DNA from: JAHELQ01 sp965603365 | GTDB taxonomy: Bacteria; Acidobacteriota; Aminicenantia; UBA2199 | Reading direction: 5' to 3' | NCBI GenBank assembly: GCA_965603365.1 | Contig: CBFDCR010000012.1 | Location: forward strand, 1 to 64,000 | Length of the DNA stretch: 64,000 bases | In this document: positions 41,911-49,970 of the stretch, piece by piece | Layout of the letters: each line of letters starts with the position of its first letter | How positions within the stretch are numbered: the stretch's first letter is position 1 | Translations under genes and position numbers: made by a program | Notes under the pieces: model-generated | The model's database searches: none | What the model was told of the DNA's origin: nothing | The model's input: the letters and a program-made list of their open reading frames with translations, nothing else

Positions 41911-42249
41911 GACAAAATTTCTCTGATGTCAGAGAAAATCTTTCCGACGTCAGATAAAATTTCTCCGATGCCGGACAAAATTCTTCCGATGCCAGACAAA
42001 ATCTTTCTGATGTCAGACAAAATTTCTCCGATGCCAGATAAAATTTCTCTGACGCCAGACAAAATCTTTCTGATGTCAGACAAAATTTCTCCGATGCCAG
42101 ACAAAATCTTTCCGACGTCAGACAAAATTTCTCCGATGCCAGACGAAATTCCTCTGATGCCAGACAAAATCTTTCTGATGATGTCAGACAAAATTTCTCC
42201 GATGCCAGACAAATTTTGTCCGATAACGGACACCATTTATCCGTCGTCG
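41911..42249. repeat. 21-bp tandem repeat array, 16 units
   Basis: Units begin GACAAAAT (or GATAAAAT/GAGAAAAT) at 41911, 41932, 41953 and onward at 21-base steps to 42163. One 24-base step (an extra 3 bases) leads to 42187, then 42208 and 42229. Variants are mostly C/T transitions (TTTCTCCGATGCC against CTTTCTGATGTC). All indels keep the triplet register, so three frames stay open through it (heptads such as MPDKISP on plus, ILSGIGE and FCLASEK on minus), none with a credible start. It fills most of the gap 41862-42355. Confidence 0.92.
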
Positions 42250-42321
42250 TCGAGTAACATTTACTCGTGGTTGGCAATCACCTCTTAGCAATAACTACTT
42301 GAGGATGCCGCCTCAATGCTC

Positions 42322-42350
42322 TTGACTTTTTTGTTATGGTTCTATACAAT
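42322..42350 (+). promoter_or_regulatory. Sigma-70-like promoter of the RiPP locus
   Basis: TTGACT (42322-42327), a 17-bp spacer and TACAAT (42345-42350). Predicted transcription begins at about 42357, next to the first ATG (42356), so the propeller message is leaderless or starts translation at a later TTG. Confidence 0.7.
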
Positions 42351-42355
42351 ATGAA

Positions 42356-43405
42356 ATGATAGAAAAGAGGGTTCCGTGCATTGAGGAGTGGGAGGTATTG
42401 CCCAAAGCTGGGGCGTTTTATAAGAGAGTCACTGTGTTTATCCTGTTTGCGGTATTACTTCACTGTGCCTTTTATGCCAGCCAGGTGGATTTGCCGGAAG
42501 TATTGGCCCCTGCCTCTATCCATGTATACGGCGGCCGAATGTTCATTGCCGAAGCCGCGGCCATTCACATTTACTCGTTGAAGGACTTTAAACAGATAAA
42601 GCAATTTGGTCGGCAGGGTACGGGGCCGGGTGAGTTTTTCCGGGATACCAGACTCACCGTTTTCCCGGAGAGACTCGTGGTAAACACCTTTGGAAAACTG
42701 ATCTTTTTTTCCCATGATGGCCTGTTGATGGAAGAGCACAAAAAAGCCGTTGAAATTATGTGGATATATCCGGTTGGCGATTGTTTTGTGGGGTCTGAGT
42801 TTGTACCCAGGGTTCAGAAAATCAACATCTATGATGGAAATTTTCATCGTGTAAAAAATATCTTCGAGGGCTCGATCGGCTGGGTCTCATATTTCGAGAG
42901 CGGAACCGCAAAACAGGACCTCATTATGGTCAAGGATTACGCTGCACCGCATGTTTATAAAGATAAGATCTATATTTTTGATTCATCGAAGGGTTTCTTC
43001 TTTGCTGTTTTTGACAGCAGTGGAAAGAAGATTTTTGAGAAGAACATAGAGTATAAACCGCCGAAGGTCAGCGCCGACTACAAGAAGGAGAGGTTGAGAC
43101 GGCTGGAAGAATCCCCCTGGTTCAAGAGTAGCAAAGATAGGTTTAATCCTGTATTCCCCGATTTCTTCCCTCCATACCGGTCGGTACGAATTTCAGATGA
43201 CAGGATATACTTCGTTACTTATCTAAACATCGACAATAAAGATGAAGTCGTCGTCACCGATTTAGAGGGCAATCTCATAAAGAAAACGTACATCCCCGCC
43301 ACCCTTTACGACAAATACATCTTTACCATCAGCGGCAATAAGGTATACTCTCTAATTGAAGACGACAAAGAAGAATTATGGCAATTACTCATAGGAGATT
43401 TATAG
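42356..43405 (+). CDS. Secreted six-bladed beta-propeller protein of the RiPP locus
   Basis: 349 residues from ATG 42356. A TTG at 42398 with GAGGAG upstream is an alternative and would place the hydrophobic segment 'VTFILFAVLLHCAFYAS' (as 'VTVFILFAVLLHCAFYAS') as a normal signal peptide. The propeller pattern includes 'SIHVYGGRMFIAEAAAIHIY', 'QFGRQGTGPGEF' and 'VVTDLEGNLIKKTYIP', as in NHL-like 6-bladed propellers. The same 'QFGR.G.GP.EF' motif occurs in the protein at 51692-52693. It lies 16 bases before the precursor, so is in its transcript. Its role is unknown; binding or export of the product is conceivable. Confidence 0.82.
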   Translation: MIEKRVPCIEEWEVLPKAGAFYKRVTVFILFAVLLHCAFYASQVDLPEVLAPASIHVYGGRMFIAEAAAIHIYSLKDFKQIKQFGRQGTGPGEFFRDTRLTVFPERLVVNTFGKLIFFSHDGLLMEEHKKAVEIMWIYPVGDCFVGSEFVPRVQKINIYDGNFHRVKNIFEGSIGWVSYFESGTAKQDLIMVKDYAAPHVYKDKIYIFDSSKGFFFAVFDSSGKKIFEKNIEYKPPKVSADYKKERLRRLEESPWFKSSKDRFNPVFPDFFPPYRSVRISDDRIYFVTYLNIDNKDEVVVTDLEGNLIKKTYIPATLYDKYIFTISGNKVYSLIEDDKEELWQLLIGDL

Positions 43406-43421
43406 GAAAAAGGAGGCATCG

Positions 43422-43607
43422 ATGATAAAAAATTTCTTTGGAGGAGTTGAAGAGCCGATGACCCCGGAGTCGGTTACCCTGGGTTGTGGTTGTTGGTGCA
43501 GTTGCGAAGGGGCCTGTGGCGATCAAAACGGCAATAGTACCAGCATGACTGATTTGAATTGCTCACCGTTTCCTAAAGTTGCAATTATTTTGCCACCCCC
43601 AGCTTAA
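43422..43607 (+). CDS. Cys-alternating RiPP precursor candidate
   Basis: 61 residues, with AGGAGG five bases upstream of the ATG. Short leader 'MIKNFFGGVEEPMTPESVTL', then 'GCGCWCSCEGACGDQNGNST' with Cys at 22, 24, 26, 28 and 32 (C-x-C-x-C-x-C-x3-C), one more Cys at 47, and a hydrophobic Pro-rich end 'VAIILPPPA'. The leader is unlike the KKLVLNKK precursors elsewhere in the window. Directly followed by two radical-SAM enzymes, so thioether (ranthipeptide/sactipeptide-like) or methylated products are plausible. I do not recognise the family. Confidence 0.8.
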   Translation: MIKNFFGGVEEPMTPESVTLGCGCWCSCEGACGDQNGNSTSMTDLNCSPFPKVAIILPPPA

Positions 43608-43658
43608 ACTCAGATTCATTTGTTGTAAATCTAAGGCGACGAATAACAAAATCAACTT

Positions 43659-45245
43659 ATGCCACCACATCATATGAAAGTACTGGAAAGCAAAAATAAA
43701 GATAATGCTGACCCTCAGATTTGGGCCAAACTCTTTGAAATTAACGAGAAAAGATATTGTTACGATGTGGGGACTAACCATATTATGGAAGTTGATGATG
43801 TCTTGTATGAGGTCTTGAAAAAATACAATTATTCCAATAAAAAGAGGATAGCCGCAGATTTGTCATCCAGATATTCGGTTGAGGATATTGAAAGAGCGGT
43901 TGGCGCGGTGGACGAATTCAGCCAGGCCAAAGGGGGATTTATACTTCAAAAAAGGATTCGTCTGGCGTTTCCTTTCAGCCAGCGTGAATATAAGTTTCTT
44001 CTGGAACATTTTCTCAGTCATCTGATTTTGAATATTACAGAAGACTGCAATTTACGTTGTAAATACTGTGCGTTCAGTGGGAGTTATAAATATAGAAGGA
44101 CTCACAAAAAAGTTTCGATGCCATGGCCGGTTATTCAGAAGGCAGTTGATTTCTTTATCCCCCGAACCGTTTTGAGGATAAATGAATTAAAGAGGCCTGT
44201 GTCTTTTGGCTTTTATGGAGGAGAGCCCCTATTGGAGCCAGGGAAAATGTTCAAAACGGTGGAATACGTTCGGCACAGATGGCCGGATATTTTCCCTGAG
44301 ATTAATTTTGCCATCACCACAAATGGGACTTTGCTTTCCCGAGAAATAATTGACCCATTAATAAAGTATAATTTTGGGATTACTATAAGTCTGGATGGTT
44401 ACAAGGAGTTACACGATAAGAGCCGCATTTTTATGAAGGGAGGGGGAACGTACGACATAATAATGAAAAACATTGATTTAATTAAAAAAATTGACCGTGA
44501 GTATTTCAGACAAAGAGTATTTTTTGCTGGGGCCATGTCCCCCCCATATGATCTTCACGGAATACTTGAATATTTTCGCAGGGAGTTCCCAAACCAGGAG
44601 ATCCCAAATGTGTATAGCCTGGTGGATGAATTTGACACCGATTTTTTCGATAATTTCGATATGGATGAAGAGAATAGAAAATATGCACAGCAATCCTTTG
44701 AAGCCAGATGTGAATTTATAAAGAAAAAAATGGAAGGTGAGGATGATCCCATATTATCTGGTTTTATTCAAGATAATACAATGGACATCCATAACAGGAA
44801 ACTTTTCAGTCTCCCGGAAGCGACATATCCCAATGGTTGTTGCCCCCCAGGATTAAAAAAACTTTTTGTGGACACGGAAGGAAGATTTCATGTATGTGAG
44901 AGGGTGAATTCATATTTTAGCATTGGAGATCTGGATAATGGATTTGATATCCCCAAAATATTCGATCTAATAGACGGATACTCAAAAGCAGCCGATCACT
45001 GGAAATATTGCTGGGCGATCAGGTTTTGCAACTCTTGTTTTGTCTCCGTTATTGAGGGCGATCATTTCTCAAGGGAGAGAAAAAAGACAATGTGTGAGAG
45101 AACAAAAGGCGACATCTTAAGTCGGCTGGTTACGTATGTCTATCTGGCGGAGCATAATCCCCGACTATTTGATAAAAAGTATTTCAGAGGGGAAGATACG
45201 GTGGGGGATCTGGTAAAATACCTCCAGCAGAATAAGTTACATTAA
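43659..45245 (+). CDS. Radical SAM/SPASM peptide maturase
   Basis: 528 residues. The N-terminal 100 residues ('WAKLFEINEKRYCYDVGTNH', 'VDDVLYEVLKKYNY') resemble the PqqD/RRE-like and linker region of peptide maturases. The radical-SAM cluster is 'CNLRCKYCAFSG' (Cys 130, 134, 137), followed by 'GFYGGEPLLEPG'. C-terminal SPASM/twitch Cys residues occur in 'NGCCPPGLKKLFVDTEG', 'FHVCERV', 'YCWAIRFCNSC' and 'KTMCERTKG'. Such enzymes install thioether or C-C links on RiPP precursors. It follows the Cys-rich precursor by 51 bases, making that peptide its likely substrate. Confidence 0.9.
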   Translation: MPPHHMKVLESKNKDNADPQIWAKLFEINEKRYCYDVGTNHIMEVDDVLYEVLKKYNYSNKKRIAADLSSRYSVEDIERAVGAVDEFSQAKGGFILQKRIRLAFPFSQREYKFLLEHFLSHLILNITEDCNLRCKYCAFSGSYKYRRTHKKVSMPWPVIQKAVDFFIPRTVLRINELKRPVSFGFYGGEPLLEPGKMFKTVEYVRHRWPDIFPEINFAITTNGTLLSREIIDPLIKYNFGITISLDGYKELHDKSRIFMKGGGTYDIIMKNIDLIKKIDREYFRQRVFFAGAMSPPYDLHGILEYFRREFPNQEIPNVYSLVDEFDTDFFDNFDMDEENRKYAQQSFEARCEFIKKKMEGEDDPILSGFIQDNTMDIHNRKLFSLPEATYPNGCCPPGLKKLFVDTEGRFHVCERVNSYFSIGDLDNGFDIPKIFDLIDGYSKAADHWKYCWAIRFCNSCFVSVIEGDHFSRERKKTMCERTKGDILSRLVTYVYLAEHNPRLFDKKYFRGEDTVGDLVKYLQQNKLH

Positions 45246-45309
45246 TCGTGAATCCCGAAATAACGATCAATAGATCTCAAAATCATAGAATAGTTTAAAG
45301 AGGTTGACG

Positions 45310-47190
45310 ATGCCCAAAGATGGGATAAAACGAATAGTGATGCATTGGATGCCGCCGGCAATGATTACGACCCCTTCCCTTTCCTACTCTATATTAAAAA
45401 GTTTCATGAATCAGCATGGGTATGATAGCGAGATTATTTATTGGAATCAGTTGATATTTAAAATCATGAGACCATTCTTTTATGGTGGGAGGCTTCAAGA
45501 TTCTGCTGTAGACAATTTATTTCTTGCACCCTTTTTATTGGAGATTTCGGATAAGTACAGTGACACCCTTAAAAAGAAAAGGGTTTTATCTTTTTTGCGG
45601 AGTAATTTATTGAAATTTACAATCAAGGAGGATGAAGTCGAAGAATATATTTGGGATATTAGGGGAAAAATCGGGCGCTTAGTGGATTCCATTCTGGCTG
45701 AGATGGAGGCCGAGAATATTTTCCTGTTCGGATTTTCCAGTAAATTTTTTCAATGGCTCCCCGGCATGTTACTGGCGGAAAAGTTAAAAGAAAAGTTCCC
45801 CGGGATTAAAATAGTAATTGGCGGGTTTGGAGATCAGAACGCAGCCCGAGAAATACTTCACCTGTGTCGATATTTTGATTTTGCCGTGTGGGGGGAGGGG
45901 GAATATCCACTTCTCGGACTCTGCCAGCGATTGGAAGATGGTGGCAATCGTTTCGAGTCGATCCCCCGGTTGTTATATTGGGGGCAAGGGGAGGAGATTA
46001 AGGCCACCTCATCCCGCAGCCGCTATTTAAATTTTGATAACTATATGTATCCTGACTTTTCAGATTTTATCGAATCTTATAACAATGAAGAATTGAGAAA
46101 AAATATTTACTTTCCCATTGAATCCTCCAGGGGCTGCCACTGGAACCGCTGTAAATTTTGTACTTTGAATGTGGGGTATAAATACAGAACCCGATCCCCC
46201 GAAAGTATTGTTCGGGAGATTGAATTTATGTTTGATAAACATAAAATACACCGTTTTCGATTTGCAGACAACGATATTGTGGGAAAGAGCATAGGGCAGT
46301 TTGAAAGATTACTGGAGATGGTCACTGCATCATCATTGAGAAATCGGGTCAAGTATGACCTCTATGCAGAGATTGTCCACCACGGATTCAATTCCCGGCT
46401 TATAAAAAAAATGGCAGTCGCGGGTTTTACCCACGTTCAGATCGGCTACGAAGCCATTACCGATGGCTTGTTGAAAAAGATTGATAAAAAAGCAGATTTC
46501 GCCGATCATATCCTTTTTGTAAAATTCGCTTCAAAATATGGAATTTCTATAACCGGAGCCAACATCTTACGGGGGATTATCGGCGAGACCGAAGACGACG
46601 TTCTGGAAGGTATTCATGATTTGACATTTCTAAGATTCTTTTTAAAAGATGCACCTATTCAGTTTTATCATTATATAAGTGAGCTGCGACTTTCTGGAGG
46701 GAGCCGGTTTTTCCAGATGTTGAGCCTGGAAGAGCGTAAAAAATGGAACGCTAGCGCCATGACTTATTTTATCCCCCAGTGGTTCATCGTGAAAGATAAC
46801 GATCGACGTTTTGGGCTGTTTTCCTTTTCCAGGGAGTTGGATAATAAAGTCGAATGGGAAAATTTTGAAAAGTTAAATAACTTTCTCGAAAAAACCGAGG
46901 TAACGTATCAAATACTTGAAAATAACGGGATTTATTATTACAGTGAATTCATGGCCGGGAAGCGGGTGAATTATATCGTGTTCGATGAACCGGAATATTG
47001 GCAGGTATTAAAAGCTGCCAACAACGAGGTAAAATCTTTTAAAGAAATATTCGCCGAAGTCAAGACAAAATTCCCCGGTATTATCGAAAAATATCTGGTT
47101 GAGATTATTGAAAAACTAAAAAATGATTTTTTGATTTACTCCAACAAAGATTTAACGAGAATTGTATCAGTCATGGACACCGGTGAATAG
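45310..47190 (+). CDS. B12-binding-type radical SAM enzyme, RiPP-associated
   Basis: 626 residues from ATG 45310 (AGAGG upstream; a TTG at 45304 is also in frame). A cobalamin-binding-like Rossmann domain lies around residues 120-210 ('LLAEKLKEKFPGIKIVIGGFG', split; 'YFDFAVWGEGEYPLLGLC') without a DxHxxG base-on His motif. The radical-SAM cluster is 'RGCHWNRCKFCTLN' near residue 276: Cys spacing CX4CX2C, not CX3CX2C. 'FRFADNDIVG' and 'VQIGYEAITDGLLKKIDKKA' are typical downstream strands. The type is that of RiPP-maturation radical-SAM C-methyltransferases with 'GC.W' clusters. It may methylate or otherwise tailor the precursor. Confidence 0.87.
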   Translation: MPKDGIKRIVMHWMPPAMITTPSLSYSILKSFMNQHGYDSEIIYWNQLIFKIMRPFFYGGRLQDSAVDNLFLAPFLLEISDKYSDTLKKKRVLSFLRSNLLKFTIKEDEVEEYIWDIRGKIGRLVDSILAEMEAENIFLFGFSSKFFQWLPGMLLAEKLKEKFPGIKIVIGGFGDQNAAREILHLCRYFDFAVWGEGEYPLLGLCQRLEDGGNRFESIPRLLYWGQGEEIKATSSRSRYLNFDNYMYPDFSDFIESYNNEELRKNIYFPIESSRGCHWNRCKFCTLNVGYKYRTRSPESIVREIEFMFDKHKIHRFRFADNDIVGKSIGQFERLLEMVTASSLRNRVKYDLYAEIVHHGFNSRLIKKMAVAGFTHVQIGYEAITDGLLKKIDKKADFADHILFVKFASKYGISITGANILRGIIGETEDDVLEGIHDLTFLRFFLKDAPIQFYHYISELRLSGGSRFFQMLSLEERKKWNASAMTYFIPQWFIVKDNDRRFGLFSFSRELDNKVEWENFEKLNNFLEKTEVTYQILENNGIYYYSEFMAGKRVNYIVFDEPEYWQVLKAANNEVKSFKEIFAEVKTKFPGIIEKYLVEIIEKLKNDFLIYSNKDLTRIVSVMDTGE

Positions 47191-47293
47191 CGAAGGGTGG
47201 GGGAGGAGTCGGATTTGTTGACATGGGGGGGGAATTAATTTAAAATTTGTTTTGGTGTGAAATTGTTTTAATAAGTAGAGGTTGAAGCGGTCT

Positions 47294-48034
47294 ATGAGAA
47301 GTGTGGTTCAGGTAATAAAAAAGTCGGGTTCGTCGAAACAGATGGTGATGTTTCCCTTTGGGGGCGGCAGCGGCTATTCGTTTATGGAACTGGTCAAGGA
47401 GATTACGGCGGATGCCGAAGTCATCGTGATCAATCCGCCGGGTCACATGTTCAACAACGGCAAGCCCCTGGAGAGTATCGATGCCATGGCCTATCTCTAT
47501 TCAAGGGAACTCCTCCCTCTTTTAAAAGAGAACTGCCTGTTTTTCGGCCACAGCATCGGCGCACTGGTAGCCTATGAGATGTGCCGGGACTTAGAACGGA
47601 AACTGAATATTAAGAAACTGATCATCTCCAGTGTCAATCCCCCCCACTGTGTGATGGCTGAGGTGGATATGCATTCCGGCATGGATACGCCGCAGTTGAT
47701 TCAAAAATCGATAAAAATGGGCGGCATGCCGGAGATCTTCAAGGAAGATTCCGATCTGCTGGAGAAGTTCATCGCCGGTTTGAGGGCGGATTTGAAGGCC
47801 CTGGAGAGATATGACGGCGGTAAATGGGCCGATGCCGGTAAAATAGGGACCGGCGGCCTGGTATTATACAGCGACGGGGATTATATTGTCGATCCGCTGA
47901 AGGTAAGAGAGTGGAACCGGTACCTGGATTGTTCAGATTTCGTCCAATTTTCCGGCGACCACTTCTACCTGTTCGAGCCGGCCAATCTAAAAGCGGTGGC
48001 CCGGCTGCTATCTACCCAGATCAATATGGGGTAG
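47294..48034 (+). CDS. Type II thioesterase-like alpha/beta hydrolase
   Basis: 246 residues from ATG 47294 (a TTG at 47282 would add 4). 'MVMFPFGGGSGYSF' is the oxyanion region typical of GrsT/TEII thioesterases, 'CLFFGHSIGALVAYEMCR' the nucleophile elbow, and 'GDHFYLF' the catalytic His. TEII enzymes clear carrier-bound acyl groups in NRPS/PKS pathways. No carrier protein is present here, so a hydrolytic role in the adjacent RiPP pathway (leader or ester processing) is inference. GC content is higher than in the radical-SAM genes. Confidence 0.85.
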   Translation: MRSVVQVIKKSGSSKQMVMFPFGGGSGYSFMELVKEITADAEVIVINPPGHMFNNGKPLESIDAMAYLYSRELLPLLKENCLFFGHSIGALVAYEMCRDLERKLNIKKLIISSVNPPHCVMAEVDMHSGMDTPQLIQKSIKMGGMPEIFKEDSDLLEKFIAGLRADLKALERYDGGKWADAGKIGTGGLVLYSDGDYIVDPLKVREWNRYLDCSDFVQFSGDHFYLFEPANLKAVARLLSTQINMG

Positions 48035-48061
48035 ACCGCTTCACCATAAGGGAAGGTAAAC

Positions 48062-49297
48062 ATGAAAAAGTGGGGAATTTATTTTGTTTTTTTTCTATTT
48101 TTTAGCCTATCTGCAACGGCCGAAGAGATCCACGTTCTGGCCGCCAATGGGGAGTTGACCAAAATTCAGGCCTTACTGCAAAAGCAGCCGGAGTTGGTAA
48201 ACCGTCTGGATCAGGACAAATGGACGCCCCTGCACTTTGCCGCTCTTGGGGGCCATCTTAAGGTGGCGGCGTGCCTGGTTGACCGGGGAGCAGAGGTCAA
48301 TGCCGTGGATAAATATGGGTTGGCGCCCCTGGATCTGGCGGCACTGAAAGAGTCCGACCCCCTGGTAGATCTGCTGATCCGCCGGGGCGCCGAAATACGC
48401 TCCCGGGAGGAAATATTGGATCGTCTGGGACAGCGCACCGAAATACCGGTGTTAAACTTCAAGAAGGAGTTGGTGGAACTGCTGGCCAGTAAGGGAATCA
48501 CCCCGGAGGCGGGCTCCCGGAGCTTCAGCGCCATTACCCTGGTGATGGCCATCATGAAGGTGAGGGAGGATGTGGCCGGTATTAAGGATTTAAAGGAGTT
48601 GGACCAGAGGCCGACGTTTCATCCGGGTACGACGTCGCTCCACCAGGCGGCCGAAAAAGGGGATTTGCCCCGGGTCAAATACCTGGTTCAGTCGAATCCC
48701 CGGGCGGTGAATGTGGGAGATGAGTTTGGCATTACCCCCCTTCACTTTGCCGCCATCAACAACCAAAGGGAAGTCGTCGAATATTTGATTGCCCAGGGAG
48801 CCCTGATAAATACCAGAACCCACAAGGGTATAACCCCTTTATACGGGGCCTGCAGCGAGGGCCGTAAGGAAATCGCAGCATTGCTGATTGCCAGGGGTGC
48901 GGTTGTCAATGCCGCCACTGTGGAGGGCGCTACCCCCCTTCATGCTGCCCCCACCCGGGAAGTAGCGGAACTGCTGATCAAGCATGGGGCAAAGGTGATG
49001 GCTCTGAACAAGTATGGCTATACCCCCCTGCACATCGCCGCCCTCTACGGGCATACCGCAGTGGCCAGGTACCTGATCTCAAGGGGGGCGGGGGTCAATC
49101 AAAAGAACGTGTTTGGCTGGACCCCGTTAATGGAGGCGGTCTACGGTAACCATGGGGACGCGGTGCTGCTGCTGCTGGAAAAGGGGGCCTACGTTAATGC
49201 CAAAAATCAAAGCGGTTCCACCGCGCTGGAGATTGCTACTATTTTAAAAAGCCGTGAGATAGCCGCTATCCTCCGGAAACACGACGCCTTTCGCTGA
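48062..49297 (+). CDS. Secreted ankyrin-repeat protein
   Basis: 411 residues with a signal peptide (residues 1-20, 'WGIYFVFFLFFSLSATAEE'). About eight to nine ankyrin repeats follow, for example 'DKWTPLHFAALGGHLKVAAC', 'FGITPLHFAAINNQREVVEY' and 'YGYTPLHIAALYGHTAVARY'. A non-ankyrin insert of about 70 residues (about 120-190) separates the first two repeats from the rest. Ankyrin stacks bind proteins. The start is 27 bases after the thioesterase stop, so it is probably in the same operon. Its partner is unknown. Confidence 0.93.
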   Translation: MKKWGIYFVFFLFFSLSATAEEIHVLAANGELTKIQALLQKQPELVNRLDQDKWTPLHFAALGGHLKVAACLVDRGAEVNAVDKYGLAPLDLAALKESDPLVDLLIRRGAEIRSREEILDRLGQRTEIPVLNFKKELVELLASKGITPEAGSRSFSAITLVMAIMKVREDVAGIKDLKELDQRPTFHPGTTSLHQAAEKGDLPRVKYLVQSNPRAVNVGDEFGITPLHFAAINNQREVVEYLIAQGALINTRTHKGITPLYGACSEGRKEIAALLIARGAVVNAATVEGATPLHAAPTREVAELLIKHGAKVMALNKYGYTPLHIAALYGHTAVARYLISRGAGVNQKNVFGWTPLMEAVYGNHGDAVLLLLEKGAYVNAKNQSGSTALEIATILKSREIAAILRKHDAFR

Positions 49298-49302
49298 GGC
49301 TC

Positions 49303-49764
49303 TTATTGGGTGCGATCGGCATCCGGGTTATTGAATGCTGCCAATTTTTGTTTTCGATTGCTGGTGGATATCCCCCCGGTATAGGGTAAATATATGACCT
49401 TCACCCCCACCCGGCACAGCTTTTCTTCGAATTTTTTGAAGCGTTCGGTATTGTACCAATCGTCGCCGATAAACATCACATCGAATTTTAATTTTTGCCA
49501 CATTTCGTATTTGTCCAGGTGATCCTGGGGGATCGCCAGATCCACGTACTTGATACTCTGGACGATTTCGAGCCTTTCGGCGAAGGGCACCACCGCCCTC
49601 GCCCCTTTATACCCCACCAGCTCATCGATGGTAACGCCCACGATTAAGCGGTCACACAGGGCCTTTGCCCTCTTTAATATATTTAAATGCCCGATGTGAA
49701 ACAGGTCGAAAACGCCGCTGGTATAGCCGATAACTTGTTTTTTTTCTTTCTTGTCCTTTTTCAT
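49303..49764 (-). CDS. Cytidylyltransferase (TagD/glycerol-3-phosphate cytidylyltransferase-like)
   Basis: 153 residues. 'YTSGVFDLFHIGHLNILKRAK' contains the HxGH motif, and 'GISTSNRKQKLA' the R-T-x-x-[IV]-S-like C-terminal motif in the form 'GGISTSN'. 'PFAERLEIVQSIKYVDLAIP' matches the TagD/Tarl group. It would make a CDP-alcohol (for example CDP-glycerol). A CDP-alcohol phosphotransferase is divergently encoded 206 bases away, a probable consumer of its product. Confidence 0.9.
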   Translation of the reverse strand: MKKDKKEKKQVIGYTSGVFDLFHIGHLNILKRAKALCDRLIVGVTIDELVGYKGARAVVPFAERLEIVQSIKYVDLAIPQDHLDKYEMWQKLKFDVMFIGDDWYNTERFKKFEEKLCRVGVKVIYLPYTGGISTSNRKQKLAAFNNPDADRTQ

Positions 49765-49970
49765 TCTTTACCCTTTTCCTATATTCACAAGGTCATATAA
49801 TAAAACATCCGCCATTATTGTGTCAATGCTTTGCCCCATTCTTATCGATATTTTATTTCGTTTTTCGTTTTCCCTTGAAATGTAGGGGCAAATTTAATAA
49901 AATGTTCGTCTATAAGATTAATTTTTTGTTAATGAAATTTGAAAAAAATGGAGCGAAGAGTCGAGAGACC

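Noticed and set aside
41810..42288. Long repetitive ORFs on both strands (155, 126 and 120 aa)
   Set aside because: All are frames of the third array; substitutions are not synonymous in any frame and no ribosome site precedes them.
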